This document shows, piece after piece, positions 16,815-26,931 of a stretch of 64,000 bases of DNA. Position numbers and translations under genes: made by a program. The DNA is from an uncultured Roseburia sp. (GTDB taxonomy: Bacteria > Bacillota > Clostridia > Lachnospirales > Lachnospiraceae): contig CANONN010000001.1 of NCBI GenBank assembly GCA_947567625.1, forward strand, positions 124,001-188,000. The letters are read 5' to 3'. Position 1 is the stretch's first letter. Each line of letters begins with the position of its first letter. The notes below the pieces were generated by a model, which had not been told where the DNA came from, did no database searches, and was given only the letters and a program-made list of their open reading frames with translations.

Positions 16815-19800
16815 CTAATTGACTGTAACCGTAACTTTTTTAAACAGACCGCTCTGTGCATATACATAGATCGTACATTTGCCCTTTGCCACCGCAGTAA
16901 TCTTGCCTGTTGTCGACACTTTGGCCACTTTGGGATTGGTTGACTCATAAGCAATTTTCCTGTGCGGCTTCTTTGGCCCTTTTTGAACAGAGGCTTTGAG
17001 AGTCGTACTCTTTCCTCTCTTCAGAGTCATCTTTGTCTTGTTTACCTTGACCGATTTCTCATTGACATTCTTGCCGCCGCTCGTAACGAAATGAATCGTC
17101 TTGGAAGCGCCGATCGTCACTTTGTGTCCGTCTACCTCTTTGTACGCACGCACAATATATTTGTAGAACGTTCCTTTCTTCAATTTTTTCTGCGTATATG
17201 AAGTGGTGCCGCTCTTCTTAATCGTCTGTACTAATTTGTACTTATTTTTATTGCCGCACTTATTTCCATAAATCAGATAGCCGTCCGCACCTTTTACCTT
17301 GGCCCACTTGAGCGTAATCTGATTCGATTTTGCTTTCGTCGCCCGCGCCTGAAGCGTTGCGAAAGACGAACCCTTGATATCTGCATCTGATTTTTGGCCC
17401 GTGATCGTCTTGTCAGTAATCAATAGCGTTGCTTCCGGAACATTGTACTTCTCTCCGACCTGCTGAATCTTGATCGCAGTCTCCTCCGAAACGCCAAGCT
17501 TCTTTGTCAGCGTCGCCACCTGCTTTTTCTGGCTGTCTGTGAGATTACTGCCTGTCGTCTGACTGTTTCCCGTTGTCTCGCTGCTGCTTGGCGCCTGGCT
17601 GCTTCCCGGCTGGCTGTCTCCCGTTGTCTCGCTATTGTTTGGTGCCTGGCTGCTTCCCGGCTGGCTGTCTCCCGTTGTCTCGCTGCTGTTTGGTGCCTGG
17701 CTGTTTCCCGGCTGGCTGTCCCCGGTTGCCTGACTGCTTCCCGGCTGGCTGTCCCCGGTTGTCTCGCTGCCTCCCGGCTGGCTGTCTCCCGTTGTCTCGC
17801 TGCTTCCCGGCTGGCTGTCTCCCGTTGTCTCGCTGCCTCCTGGCTGGCTGTCTCCCGTTGTCTCGCTATTGTTTGGTGCCTGGCTGCTTCCCGGCTGGCT
17901 GTCTCCCGTTGTCTCGCTGTCTCCCGGCTGTTCATCCAGCTCAATCAAACGGACAATCATCGCATTGGTACGGCAGCTGCTGCCGGTCCATTTAAACGTG
18001 ATCTGGCCGTCCGTCACTCTGACAACCGCCTCGCGCATTTCATAGACAGACGGTTTGCTGGTCAGGCTTAATTTCGTACCATCCTGGAAGATACCGGATA
18101 CCACGTTATTATTTCCCTGCGACGAACCTCCGACTACCGTAACCTCATAGGTACCGTTGGGCACATCCACCGCAAAGGTCTGACCGTCGCCCAGCACAAA
18201 ATCGGTGTACACGCTCTGCGGAAGCACGCCGTCCATCTGGTAGCTCTCCTGTCTTCCCTCCACGACATTGGACTCGCCAAGGAATCCGTAGCCCAGTTCT
18301 TTCGTATAGGCAATTCCAAGTTCTTTCATCGTCTTCGTGCCCTTTTTCACATTGACCTGAACACCGGTCCATCCCTCGGCCTGCGGCGAACCCTCGATGC
18401 CAAAGTCAAAACGTTTCACCAGCGGATACGTTACGCTCACCTTTGCTTGCTGCGCCTGATATCCGTCGGCCTGATATGTCGCCGTCCCTGTATAGTAACC
18501 CAATACGGAGGTATCTACTTTGATATCAGACCATGTAATGTCTGCCTTCTTCTTTCCGCCTTTCTTATACGTTACTTCCGCCTGGGCAGGCAGCGCCTCC
18601 GCGATCTTCCCCGCAGGTGTATTAAGCGCAACTTCCGGGAAAAGATTTTCCATGGCAATAATATAGTCATCTTCTACCGTAATTTTTGCCGTAACAATAA
18701 AATCCTGGCTGCCATAATCGGCCTTTGCACAGGTACCGTGAATCGTAACCGGCTCCGCCGTGTGCTGTGCGTTGTTGATCGCTTTGATCTCATCCTCATT
18801 CCAGACAACCGGCACAGAGCCTGTTGTCCCGTTCAAATATTGCAGTTCCACCGTTGACGGCAGATAACTTGCAACACTGGTATTGATTACGACACGAATC
18901 TTCAAATCTTCTTTCAGTCCTACTACCGTGTTTGGCAACACCTTTACGTCGGCCTCCATCGGTGTGATGTAGGACAAAATGGCGGCTGTCGCCTTGTAAT
19001 CTCCCGGTACCCTGATATTAATGCCTGCATAATTGCTCCACGTCACCGGCGTCTTTACGGTCTCGCCGCTGGCATTGACAACATCCATCTCCTTGGGCAA
19101 AAGGCCAAGCACCGTGCTTGAACCTGCCGGCAGAGGCGTGTTCTGAACCAGTTCAATCGGGTCCCACTTAGGAATCGACGCAATGGAAACGGAAGTGCGG
19201 ACAGAAGCCGCTCTCGACATAAACGAGTTTTTTCCGTCAACGATCGCTGTCATCTTATAGTGGTAAACCTTATTTTCCTCCAGATTTGTATCATGGAATA
19301 CATACCAGTTCTGACTGTCATCGCCCGTGCGCGCCGCAAGCTCTGCCGGCGTCGAGCCGGCCGGACCATAGATGGGCTCCAGCTTTTGGATGACGATCGC
19401 ATTCATATATGCCCTGCTGTTCGGATTGCTGGCCGTGATCGATACCTGGCCTCTGTTTTCCAGCGTAACAACCGTTTCTTTCTTAAAGGAACTGATCTGA
19501 TAGTCGGTTCCGCAGCAAGTAGTTCCCAGATCTTTTCCGTCTACAATAATCCGATTGGTGCGGTAAGTACCGTTATTTTCCGGACCGCCGGCATAGACCT
19601 GCACACGATAAGTTCCGGCATCGAGATCTACTTTAAACGGTATCTCATTTTTCGCGAGCGCCGTATCCGAACAAGCCGCGAGCAGTCCTGAGGCGTCGCC
19701 CGTAGATCCGACCGCAGCACAGCTTACTCTGCTCCAGCCATCATCTAATGGATCTGGAGTCACTGCCGTCATAAAACCATATCCGGTCGATATGTTATAA

Positions 19801-22361
19801 AGGGTATCCGGTTTGACTTCCACAAACCCGTACCCAGTTCCCGACTTACTGCCAAAATCATATCTGCCGACGATCTCTCCGTCCTCATAACCGATCACGA
19901 CGTCTCCCTGCTCTTCCGGCGTCTCCGTCGGCAGCGTTCCGGTAAAACTTTCCATCTGCTCTACCGGTATGGTGGCAATCTCTTTATAATCGCCTTTGTC
20001 CTCCGCGCGCAACACTTTATAACCTGTAATCTCATGACCGTATGTGCCGTCGCTTGCCGCCGTATAGAGCACATCCGCGGTATTGGCCGTCACATCGCCG
20101 CCTAAAAGCTGTGCGGTCACAACGCCCTCGGACAAAAGATAATCGAGGTTTGCCGGCTGGTTGTAACCGACATTCTGCCATGCGACACCCTCCTTGTATG
20201 CCAGGTTCTGCAGCAGGCAAGGGACTACATAATCCGTCTGAATCGTCGACATATAGATGCGGACGGTATTATTGGGCTTTCCGGCCGCGTCCGATGTGCG
20301 CGCGATGATCTCTTCACGCCAGTCACCGAGAATATCAGCTACCAGCCCTGCGTTACCCTTTGTTCCATTGTTTGTCCAGATCTCCGAAGAATCCAGAAGC
20401 GGTACCGTCTTTTCTTTTTCGTAATCCCATTTTAAGACCGTCAGACTTCTCGGCACATAATCTTTTTTATTAAAGTTATGGTCCTGAAGCTCACTGAGCA
20501 GATCGCCGTCCCAGAACAAGGTAAAGTTCGCCGGCGGGTTATTATCAGCAAGTTTAATCAACTGATCCATGGTCGAGTGGGAGGAGTACACCTCGCCGCC
20601 CGTGGAATCCCACTCCGGCTCGTCGTTCGCCTCGTAAGTCGGGCTGGCAATCGACCACCATTCGCCGCCCTCTGCCGTCGGGTCAATATCTGCCGCAACG
20701 CCGCGGCCGGTGTCCTTACCGGTATAGTAACCCATCAGCATCTCACCGGTCTTAGCGTCGTGGATTTCCACATGATAGGGCACATTGTCGTGCTCGTGTA
20801 CGCACATGATCTCTAGGCCGTCGTTCCAGGAAACCCAGTCTGACACATGCATGGCATCGCCGTGTCCTAGAGCGGTACTGTACAATCCGGTACCGTCGTC
20901 ATCCACAACGACAGAGCCGTAGATGATCTCATCCTTGCCATCGCCGTCCACATCATTGACCGACAGGCCGTGATTTCCCTGCGAGCGATAATTTTTCTCT
21001 TCCGTCGGATCTTCGATATTGTCGGTATCGAACTTCCAGAAAATATCGATCGTATCACCGACACCGTCAGCGTTGGTATCTTTGAGATAATATGCCGTCA
21101 GTGTCATTCTCTCATAATAACCGCGGCAGAATACCGCGTATGGATTTTGTCCGTCCAAATAGGCGGTGGCCGAAAGATAACGCTCCGAGCGGTTTCCGTA
21201 GGAATCGCTGGAATTTCCATCTCCCCAGTTGTTTACCATATCCTGGCCTGTGCCGCCGCGCTCCGGCTCATAGGCAACATCGGGCGCCGCCTTTGTGCCG
21301 TCGTCGAGATTGAAAACAGAAAAATACTCTTTCCCGACAATGACATGGCCGGCGGTATTGCGGTAATCATACTCCGCCTCCGTCTTTTTGACATCCGGCG
21401 GAAGCTGCGTATTGTCCACGGCGCCCACATGATCTACCTTCGTCAGAGTCTGATCGGTGCCGTCCTCACTCCGGTAAGAGGTCGTGCCGTCGGACGTCTT
21501 CACTGCGACTTCCGCCTTGCCGTCATGGTCAAAATCCCACACCTGAAACTGTGTATAATGCGCGCCGGAGCGAATATTGATTCCCATATTAATACGGCTA
21601 AGCAGTCTGACTGCTCCCGTATTGTAATCAACATCATAGGTATCCAAAAATGTCTCGCCGGTGTAGCCGCTGCCGGAATTATCCTGCGCATTGGACGGAT
21701 ACCATTTTACGATCAGCTCTAACTGACCGTCGCCGTCCACATCACCGACCGACATGTCGTTTGCACTGTATGTACATGTCGCCTGATAACCGTCCGCATC
21801 CGCCGGCATCGTCTCACCGTCCGGCGCATACAAGGAGAGCTCCAGATACTTATCGCCCCACGGATTGATCTCCGGCTGGTTTGTCACACCGATGGCGGCG
21901 TCATTGCTTCCGACTACTTTATATTTGTCGGTCTTGCTGCCCGCCGGGTCAATCAGGTTCGTCACGGCGAGATCTGCCCGCAATACCTGACCGTTTTTAT
22001 AAACGGTAAACTTTGTTGTCAATTTGTGATTCGCGTCGAAATCAGCGTCGTAGCTTCTCCAGCTCAGATACACACCACTGGTGTATTCGTTGCCGTCCTC
22101 ATCCGTCGCTGTGACTAGCGTCTCGGCCCCGTCTCTTCCGGCCAGATCGACACCGATCAACGACCTGTCGGTATATGTTTCCATTCCCTTCATCGCGGTA
22201 TCCTCAGGCGCAGTCGTATCTTCCGCTTTCCCTGAATCCTCTGCCACAATACGCGCCCCGTCATCGGGGACCTGCGCGGCGCCGACGAGGACGTCGGTCG
22301 AGCCGAGACTGGTACACACCATAGCAGCCGCCATTAAGTACGCTAATACCCGTCTTTTCAT
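16815..22361 (-). CDS. Secreted multidomain rhamnogalacturonan lyase (PL11-like)
   Basis: 1848 residues. A signal peptide (VLAYLMAAAMVCTSLGSTDV) is followed by a PL11-type catalytic region at about 55-800, with repeated calcium-type loops such as DVDGDGQLE, DFDHDGKAE and DVDGDGKDE, as in YesW/YesX propeller lyases. It should cleave the rhamnogalacturonan I backbone of pectin outside the cell. Downstream are two carbohydrate-binding-like domains (GRYDFGSKSG..., KRFDFGIEGS...) flanking Big_4-type Ig domains. A Ser/Gly/Thr linker with ETTGDSQPGSS repeats follows, then a short helical segment, an Fn3 domain and a C-terminal Big_2 domain (TNPKVAKVSTTGKITAVAKG). No sortase motif is seen; attachment may be through the C-terminal modules. 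AGGAGG precedes the ATG. Confidence 0.88.
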   Translation of the reverse strand: MKRRVLAYLMAAAMVCTSLGSTDVLVGAAQVPDDGARIVAEDSGKAEDTTAPEDTAMKGMETYTDRSLIGVDLAGRDGAETLVTATDEDGNEYTSGVYLSWRSYDADFDANHKLTTKFTVYKNGQVLRADLAVTNLIDPAGSKTDKYKVVGSNDAAIGVTNQPEINPWGDKYLELSLYAPDGETMPADADGYQATCTYSANDMSVGDVDGDGQLELIVKWYPSNAQDNSGSGYTGETFLDTYDVDYNTGAVRLLSRINMGINIRSGAHYTQFQVWDFDHDGKAEVAVKTSDGTTSYRSEDGTDQTLTKVDHVGAVDNTQLPPDVKKTEAEYDYRNTAGHVIVGKEYFSVFNLDDGTKAAPDVAYEPERGGTGQDMVNNWGDGNSSDSYGNRSERYLSATAYLDGQNPYAVFCRGYYERMTLTAYYLKDTNADGVGDTIDIFWKFDTDNIEDPTEEKNYRSQGNHGLSVNDVDGDGKDEIIYGSVVVDDDGTGLYSTALGHGDAMHVSDWVSWNDGLEIMCVHEHDNVPYHVEIHDAKTGEMLMGYYTGKDTGRGVAADIDPTAEGGEWWSIASPTYEANDEPEWDSTGGEVYSSHSTMDQLIKLADNNPPANFTLFWDGDLLSELQDHNFNKKDYVPRSLTVLKWDYEKEKTVPLLDSSEIWTNNGTKGNAGLVADILGDWREEIIARTSDAAGKPNNTVRIYMSTIQTDYVVPCLLQNLAYKEGVAWQNVGYNQPANLDYLLSEGVVTAQLLGGDVTANTADVLYTAASDGTYGHEITGYKVLRAEDKGDYKEIATIPVEQMESFTGTLPTETPEEQGDVVIGYEDGEIVGRYDFGSKSGTGYGFVEVKPDTLYNISTGYGFMTAVTPDPLDDGWSRVSCAAVGSTGDASGLLAACSDTALAKNEIPFKVDLDAGTYRVQVYAGGPENNGTYRTNRIIVDGKDLGTTCCGTDYQISSFKKETVVTLENRGQVSITASNPNSRAYMNAIVIQKLEPIYGPAGSTPAELAARTGDDSQNWYVFHDTNLEENKVYHYKMTAIVDGKNSFMSRAASVRTSVSIASIPKWDPIELVQNTPLPAGSSTVLGLLPKEMDVVNASGETVKTPVTWSNYAGINIRVPGDYKATAAILSYITPMEADVKVLPNTVVGLKEDLKIRVVINTSVASYLPSTVELQYLNGTTGSVPVVWNEDEIKAINNAQHTAEPVTIHGTCAKADYGSQDFIVTAKITVEDDYIIAMENLFPEVALNTPAGKIAEALPAQAEVTYKKGGKKKADITWSDIKVDTSVLGYYTGTATYQADGYQAQQAKVSVTYPLVKRFDFGIEGSPQAEGWTGVQVNVKKGTKTMKELGIAYTKELGYGFLGESNVVEGRQESYQMDGVLPQSVYTDFVLGDGQTFAVDVPNGTYEVTVVGGSSQGNNNVVSGIFQDGTKLSLTSKPSVYEMREAVVRVTDGQITFKWTGSSCRTNAMIVRLIELDEQPGDSETTGDSQPGSSQAPNNSETTGDSQPGGSETTGDSQPGSSETTGDSQPGGSETTGDSQPGSSQATGDSQPGNSQAPNSSETTGDSQPGSSQAPNNSETTGDSQPGSSQAPSSSETTGNSQTTGSNLTDSQKKQVATLTKKLGVSEETAIKIQQVGEKYNVPEATLLITDKTITGQKSDADIKGSSFATLQARATKAKSNQITLKWAKVKGADGYLIYGNKCGNKNKYKLVQTIKKSGTTSYTQKKLKKGTFYKYIVRAYKEVDGHKVTIGASKTIHFVTSGGKNVNEKSVKVNKTKMTLKRGKSTTLKASVQKGPKKPHRKIAYESTNPKVAKVSTTGKITAVAKGKCTIYVYAQSGLFKKVTVTVN
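17555..17935. repeat. Coding tandem repeat (ETTGDSQPGSS linker)
   Basis: About nine near-identical units, mostly 33 nt (11 residues) or 48 nt when QAPNN is inserted. The DNA copies match closely, for example repeated CTGGCTGTCTCCCGTTGTC. The tract encodes the flexible linker of the lyase. Such DNA identity allows slippage or recombination, so its length may vary between strains or be mis-assembled. Confidence 0.9.
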
Positions 22362-22431
22362 TCTTCTTCCTCCTTCTCATTCTACTTGACAGTACTTTCG
22401 TCCTATAAGCCAAAAGTACATTGTTAAATAT

Positions 22432-22460
22432 AGTATATCACTTCATCAGAGCTTTGCCAA
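22432..22460 (-). promoter_or_regulatory. Predicted sigma-A promoter of the rhamnogalacturonan lyase
   Basis: Minus strand TTGGCA (22460-22455), 17-nt spacer, TATACT (22437-22432). The 340-nt gap holds only this and the upstream terminator; I see no gene in it. Confidence 0.65.
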
Positions 22461-22655
22461 CATAATTTGCCGAAAAATCCTCGCGCAGCGCCCGTATCAT
22501 TGTATGCTTCACCAAATAATTCTGTGCACAGGCCGTTTTTTTCTTCAATTTGCCAAAAACTGTCTGCCGCGCCGGATTTCTCATGTGTACTTTGCCATAC
22601 TCCGATCATACCGCCCGCACATGAAAAACTCATGAAAAAGAAAAACTTATAAAAT

Positions 22656-22693
22656 AGAAAAATTCCCGGACGATCTGTCATGATCATCCGGGA
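22656..22693 (-). terminator. Terminator after the Na/Pi cotransporter gene
   Basis: Minus strand TTCCCGGATGATC / GATCGTCCGGGAA followed by TTTTTC. Confidence 0.8.
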
Positions 22694-22702
22694 ACTGCTG
22701 AC

Positions 22703-24340
22703 TTAGCTTCTCGCCTCAATCAGTGAAAATGCAATGTTGATCGCATGGTCCGCCACACGCTCGAGCCCCGACACCACATCGGAAAAATAGATACCGGCCT
22801 GCGCGCTGCATTTTCCTTCATTCAAACGCAGGATATGCGTTCTTTGCAGGCTGCGCTCCATCTGGTCGATGGTGTTTTCGATATCCGAGATCTCCTGCAT
22901 ATGCACGGTGTCGCCCGTCACAAACATCTCCACGGACTCCCGCAGAATCTTGTTGATGAGCTTCATCATCTCCTCGAGTTCCCTCGCACTGTCCTCGCTC
23001 AGCGTCAGACCGTTCTCATAGAGCTGGGGGATGATCTCTACAATGCTCTCCGCGTGGTCGCCAATGCGCTCGATATCGCTGACCACATGAAAGTAGGCGG
23101 CGATCATGTTGGCATCCGCAATCGGCAGGGTATTTTGATTGATTTTTACCAGGTAATTGCTGACCTGTTCATCCAGGTAGTCGATGTAGCGCTCCGTCTC
23201 TAGGACCTGTTTGCTCTTTTCCACATCATGGTCGATCAGGCAATTCACCGCGAGATTTAAGTTGTCGATCGCCATATTCGCCATGCGCTCCATCTCCTGC
23301 ACCGCCATGAGTATAGCGACGGCCGGATTGGGCAGCTTACCGCTGATAAACTGCACCTTGAAATTGCCTCCGGTCTCTGCCGCATCCTCGCCGGGCACCA
23401 GCTTGTAGGTACAGCGCACGATCAGATTCATAAACGGATAAAAAACGATCACCTGGAACACCTTAAACAGAAAATGCGCCATGGCAATATTTCTTCCCAG
23501 GCTGCCGGCGTCCGTTCCGTGTCCGCTGAAAAAATAGATGATCTGCTCGATCTGCCGCCCGAACAACAGCAACAGGACAAACATCAGGACGGTTCCGTAA
23601 ATATTAAACAACAGATGTATGAGCGCCGCGCGCTTCGCGTTCTTTGTGCCGCCCAAAGAGGCGAGCAGGGCCGACGTACAGGCGCCGATATTGCAGCCCA
23701 AAATCACAAACATACAGATATGTAAGTCGACCAGTCCCTGCGACGCCATCACCACGAGAATACTGACCGTGACAGAGGAGCTTTGCACGACGGACGTCAG
23801 CAAAAGCCCCAGCAGTACGCCAAGAAGCGGATTGGTAAAATTGCCCAGCAGGTCGATCACGGCGGGAATCTCTTTTAAGGCTCCCATGGCGGAAGACATT
23901 GTGCTGATGCCCATAAAAAGCAGGCCAAACCCAAGCACAATCTCCCCGGATTTCTTGATCGTCGGCTTTTTGATAAAATTGAGCATGATCATGCCGGCAA
24001 ACACAAAGAGCGGCGCGACCGTACTCAGCCGGAATGCCACCAGCATAGCCGTGACGGTCGTACCGATATTGGCGCCCAAAATCACGCCGCAAGCCTCCCC
24101 GAGCGTCATGAGGCCGGAATTGACAAATCCCACTACCATCACCGTAGCGGCGGAGGAGGACTGTATCACCGCGGTAAAAAACAGACCGACGATCAGCCCC
24201 AGAAATTTATTCTTTGTAAACGCTTCCAATATACCGCGCAGTTTATTTCCCGCTACTTTCTCGATTCCGCGGCTCATCAGATTCATGCCAAAAACGAAAA
24301 GCCCCAGCCCGCCGAGCAGTTGTATCACGATTGTACCCAT
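22703..24340 (-). CDS. Na+/phosphate cotransporter with C-terminal PhoU-like domain
   Basis: 545 residues. About eight membrane segments contain the two inverted NptA/SLC34 repeats, seen as AVIQSSSAATVMVVGFVNSG and SVVQSSSVTVSILVVMASQG. The last ~200 residues are helical and PhoU-like (DIERIGDHAESIVEI ... GLERVADHAINIAFSLIEA). It probably imports phosphate with sodium, with the PhoU-like tail regulating it. I chose MGTIVIQLLGG (24340) because AGGAG lies about 8 nt upstream; the frame opens at 24397. Monocistronic by its flanking terminator. Confidence 0.92.
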   Translation of the reverse strand: MGTIVIQLLGGLGLFVFGMNLMSRGIEKVAGNKLRGILEAFTKNKFLGLIVGLFFTAVIQSSSAATVMVVGFVNSGLMTLGEACGVILGANIGTTVTAMLVAFRLSTVAPLFVFAGMIMLNFIKKPTIKKSGEIVLGFGLLFMGISTMSSAMGALKEIPAVIDLLGNFTNPLLGVLLGLLLTSVVQSSSVTVSILVVMASQGLVDLHICMFVILGCNIGACTSALLASLGGTKNAKRAALIHLLFNIYGTVLMFVLLLLFGRQIEQIIYFFSGHGTDAGSLGRNIAMAHFLFKVFQVIVFYPFMNLIVRCTYKLVPGEDAAETGGNFKVQFISGKLPNPAVAILMAVQEMERMANMAIDNLNLAVNCLIDHDVEKSKQVLETERYIDYLDEQVSNYLVKINQNTLPIADANMIAAYFHVVSDIERIGDHAESIVEIIPQLYENGLTLSEDSARELEEMMKLINKILRESVEMFVTGDTVHMQEISDIENTIDQMERSLQRTHILRLNEGKCSAQAGIYFSDVVSGLERVADHAINIAFSLIEARS

Positions 24341-24517
24341 ATGGTTTCTCCTGTATGTAAGGTCCAAAAAATTTCTGTTAAATAATACCAAACGCAATGT
24401 GCATATTATAACACACCTGCCGACAGAATCTCAATCTATTTTTTTGGACATCTGCAAGCGCCGGCACCGTCCTTTTGCAACCGTTCAGACAAGCCGGCCT
24501 GTTAGCGCTTTCTTCCG

Positions 24518-25468
24518 TCAGGTGCCGCTCTTCTCAAAATGCTGGTAATCTTTCACACTGCTCCAGTCGCCGCCCCAGGTGAAGCCATGTTCCACAAACA
24601 GGTTGTAGCACAGCCCGCCGCGCTCGATTTTATACGGAAAATCCGTTTCCCTGTCCGCATACCGGCTTCCGCTCTGTGGGCTTACCATGACACTCCCGTC
24701 AGACCTTACTTTCACATAGGGATTATAGAGAGGATTGATATCAATCGCCATCCCGTAACTGTGATTGGAACGTTTGTCTGTGCCCGCGATCGCGCGGTAA
24801 TTGAAAGCGGACGTATTATTATCCTCCATCGACTTCACATCGTCCCCCTCATAGTATTCCACCAATCTCATCTTCTCAATCGGATATCCGGCCCAATAGA
24901 GCGCCTCCATAATCTCTAAAATATCCTGGCTGACGGATTCATGGACGATGAGTTCCCCCACACGGGTCTCTCCGTCCATCCCCATGTGAAGGACCCGCAG
25001 ATAGCGCAGCTCGCTCAAGGCAATGTCTTCATTCTGCCGGTACGAACAGCCATTGATCTTTGCATATATTTCATCCGAAATCTCCTGTGCATAAAACAAT
25101 GCATGAACCGACGTCTCATCCCATCCCGCCATATCGACTATACTGTAAGACGGCAGCTCCTTGATCTCGGCGATCTTTGATGACGCTCCCGCCAATGCCG
25201 TCTGCGCATCCTGGTCTGCTGCCGTCTCCTCCTGGCAGCGCAAATCTTCAAGCCCCTGCTCCGCCGGCTTATCCTGGCGCCCGTCTGCTTGCCCTTGTTC
25301 TTCCGACGGGCCTCCTGCCGCATCTTCCGGTTCTTTCGCCAGCTCTCCCGGTTGGCTTCCTGCTCTTTCTTCCTGCCCTTTCGCCGAATGTTTCCCGCAG
25401 GACGTACCAAATGCGGCCGCACACAGACATAAGCTCAAAATCATACCTGTGCCTTTTTTCCATCGCAT
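24518..25468 (-). CDS. M15-family D,D-carboxypeptidase-like lipoprotein
   Basis: About 316 residues. The N-terminus (MILSLCLCAAAFGTSCGK) is a lipoprotein signal with the lipid Cys after FGTS. An Ala/Glu/Gln-rich spacer follows. The C-terminal ~200 residues are an M15 peptidase domain with the zinc motifs SNHSYGMAIDINP (HxxxxxxD) and DYQHFE. The expected role is trimming D-Ala or endopeptidase action on peptidoglycan outside the membrane. The frame also has a GTG start at 25483, but GAGG is better placed for the ATG at 25468. It lies only 29 nt after the S8 protease stop, so it was probably co-transcribed with that gene before the gene was split. Confidence 0.85.
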   Translation of the reverse strand: MRWKKGTGMILSLCLCAAAFGTSCGKHSAKGQEERAGSQPGELAKEPEDAAGGPSEEQGQADGRQDKPAEQGLEDLRCQEETAADQDAQTALAGASSKIAEIKELPSYSIVDMAGWDETSVHALFYAQEISDEIYAKINGCSYRQNEDIALSELRYLRVLHMGMDGETRVGELIVHESVSQDILEIMEALYWAGYPIEKMRLVEYYEGDDVKSMEDNNTSAFNYRAIAGTDKRSNHSYGMAIDINPLYNPYVKVRSDGSVMVSPQSGSRYADRETDFPYKIERGGLCYNLFVEHGFTWGGDWSSVKDYQHFEKSGT

Positions 25469-25497
25469 CCTCTGTTTCCTCACATTTCTTCAATCAT

Positions 25498-26868
25498 TTA
25501 TTGACGCAGCTTCTCAAACGACTGGTAGACATCCAAAATTCCATAGCCCCACTCGCGGTTCGGATAACTGCGGTCTACTGACTTTTGCGCGCCCCGAATC
25601 AGCATATTTTTAATGCCGGCGTTCGACAGCGTCGGCTGTTTCTGCTCTACGATCGCCCACTGCATCACCTGGGCCACCGCGCCGGCGGTGATTGCGGCCG
25701 CGGCGCTGGTGCCCGTAAAGGTCAGATAATTGCCGCGCAGCCCGGGTCCGTATATGTCGACGGCCGGAGCGACAAAATCGGGTTTGATCTCCCCTGCCGT
25801 CGTGTACCCTCTCCCGGAGTCCGCAAAAATACTGCGGTTTGCCACGCGGTATCCGCCCGCTGTAATCACCTGGCGCGCCGTCCCCGGCATCGTGATCGTC
25901 ATATCGGGGTTGGAGCGCAGGAAAAAGACATTGCCCCCCGTCATCTGCTGCATGGGCAGCCACATATTATAGAGCCCGGTCACAACGCTCTCGGGAAATA
26001 CCCGTATAATCCAAAGGCCCTTCCTGGGCTTGACAAAACGGATATAAATGAGCTGGCTTGCCGATGACTGCGCCTCAATCCGGTAATCGACCGCCACCGT
26101 CGTCCCCTCAAAGATAAACTCAAATATTTCCGAGCCCTTGCGCACCGGAATTTTGGGCACCTGCTCTCCCGTGGGAGAGATAATGGAAACGGCGTAAAGC
26201 TCCGGCTGGTCTGCCCACATCTCGATAAAAAAGCCGTCCATGTCATCCTCCACGGTGATCTCCACATCCTCATACTCCATCTCGCCCGTAATCCGCCCCT
26301 GAAAATGATGCCTGGTATTGGCCTCGTTGCCTGTGGCTGTCACGACCGATTTCTTCCTCCTGCTGCAAATAAAATTGAGATAGGAAGAGAGCGGGCCGTC
26401 TTTGCCGTGGCTCCCGGAACTGCTGCCCAGCGCGAGACAAATCACCAGCGGAACATTCATGTAATTTGCCAGATTGCTCAGATAGGTCACGCCCATCATG
26501 ATATCGTTTTCCTGAAAGGCTTCGACGCCGTCGGGAATAAAGTAAAAATCGCGCAGGTACTGCTTTGCCTCCTTGAGCTTGACGACACCGATATACGCCT
26601 CCGGCACTGCCCCGATAAAGCCGTTTTCCACATCCTCCCCGCCACAGGCCACGCCGGCCAAAAATGTACCGTGCCCGTTTTCATCCTGCTGCGGCACAAT
26701 CTCGTATGGATTGTCGCTTGCAAGCGCCCGGTCGATATCCAGCTTGGTATACTCTGCGCCATAGAGGATGCCGGTGGGCGGCGTCCCGTCCCGTATCGTC
26801 TGATCCCAGATACAGGCAATGCGCGACGTTCCGTCGGCATAGCGAAACAGCGGGTTGGTATAGTCTAT
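25498..26868 (-). CDS. S8 (Csp-like) protease, C-terminal 456 residues of a split gene
   Basis: Carries the catalytic His (DENGHGTFLAG) and Ser (TFTGTSAAAAITAGAV) but not the Asp. The open frame runs upstream of the GTG at 26697 as IDYTNPLFRYADGTSRIACI and stops being protease-like exactly at the GGGG core at 26869-26872. The missing 104 N-terminal residues are at 36438-36749. Joined, they give 560 residues, the usual size of clostridial CspB/CspBA-type subtilisins, which process the cortex hydrolase SleC during spore germination. A truncated product could start at the GTG, but would lack Asp. A 5'-linked M15 gene follows. Both halves are free of stops and frameshifts. Confidence 0.9.
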   Translation of the reverse strand: MDYTNPLFRYADGTSRIACIWDQTIRDGTPPTGILYGAEYTKLDIDRALASDNPYEIVPQQDENGHGTFLAGVACGGEDVENGFIGAVPEAYIGVVKLKEAKQYLRDFYFIPDGVEAFQENDIMMGVTYLSNLANYMNVPLVICLALGSSSGSHGKDGPLSSYLNFICSRRKKSVVTATGNEANTRHHFQGRITGEMEYEDVEITVEDDMDGFFIEMWADQPELYAVSIISPTGEQVPKIPVRKGSEIFEFIFEGTTVAVDYRIEAQSSASQLIYIRFVKPRKGLWIIRVFPESVVTGLYNMWLPMQQMTGGNVFFLRSNPDMTITMPGTARQVITAGGYRVANRSIFADSGRGYTTAGEIKPDFVAPAVDIYGPGLRGNYLTFTGTSAAAAITAGAVAQVMQWAIVEQKQPTLSNAGIKNMLIRGAQKSVDRSYPNREWGYGILDVYQSFEKLRQ

Positions 26869-26895
26869 CCCCTCTGGCGTTAAGCAAATGCAAAA
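26869..26895. other. Left attachment site (element-host junction)
   Basis: CCCC core followed by TCTG and the arm GCGTTAAGCAAATGCAA. The arm is an imperfect inverted copy of the right-end arm TTGCAATCTTTTAACACGC. Host sequence TATAGTCTAT lies on the left. Confidence 0.75.
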
Positions 26896-26931
26896 CTCTG
26901 GCCGCTATTTTTTCTCTATATTTTTGAAACA

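Noticed and set aside
22424-22687. 87-codon minus-strand frame upstream of the rhamnogalacturonan lyase
   Set aside because: It overlaps both the Na/Pi terminator and the lyase promoter, has no RBS and no recognisable domain.
25498-26697. Independent 399-residue S8 protease starting at the GTG at 26697
   Set aside because: Conserved protease sequence continues 57 codons upstream in frame to the element boundary, and the catalytic Asp would be missing.
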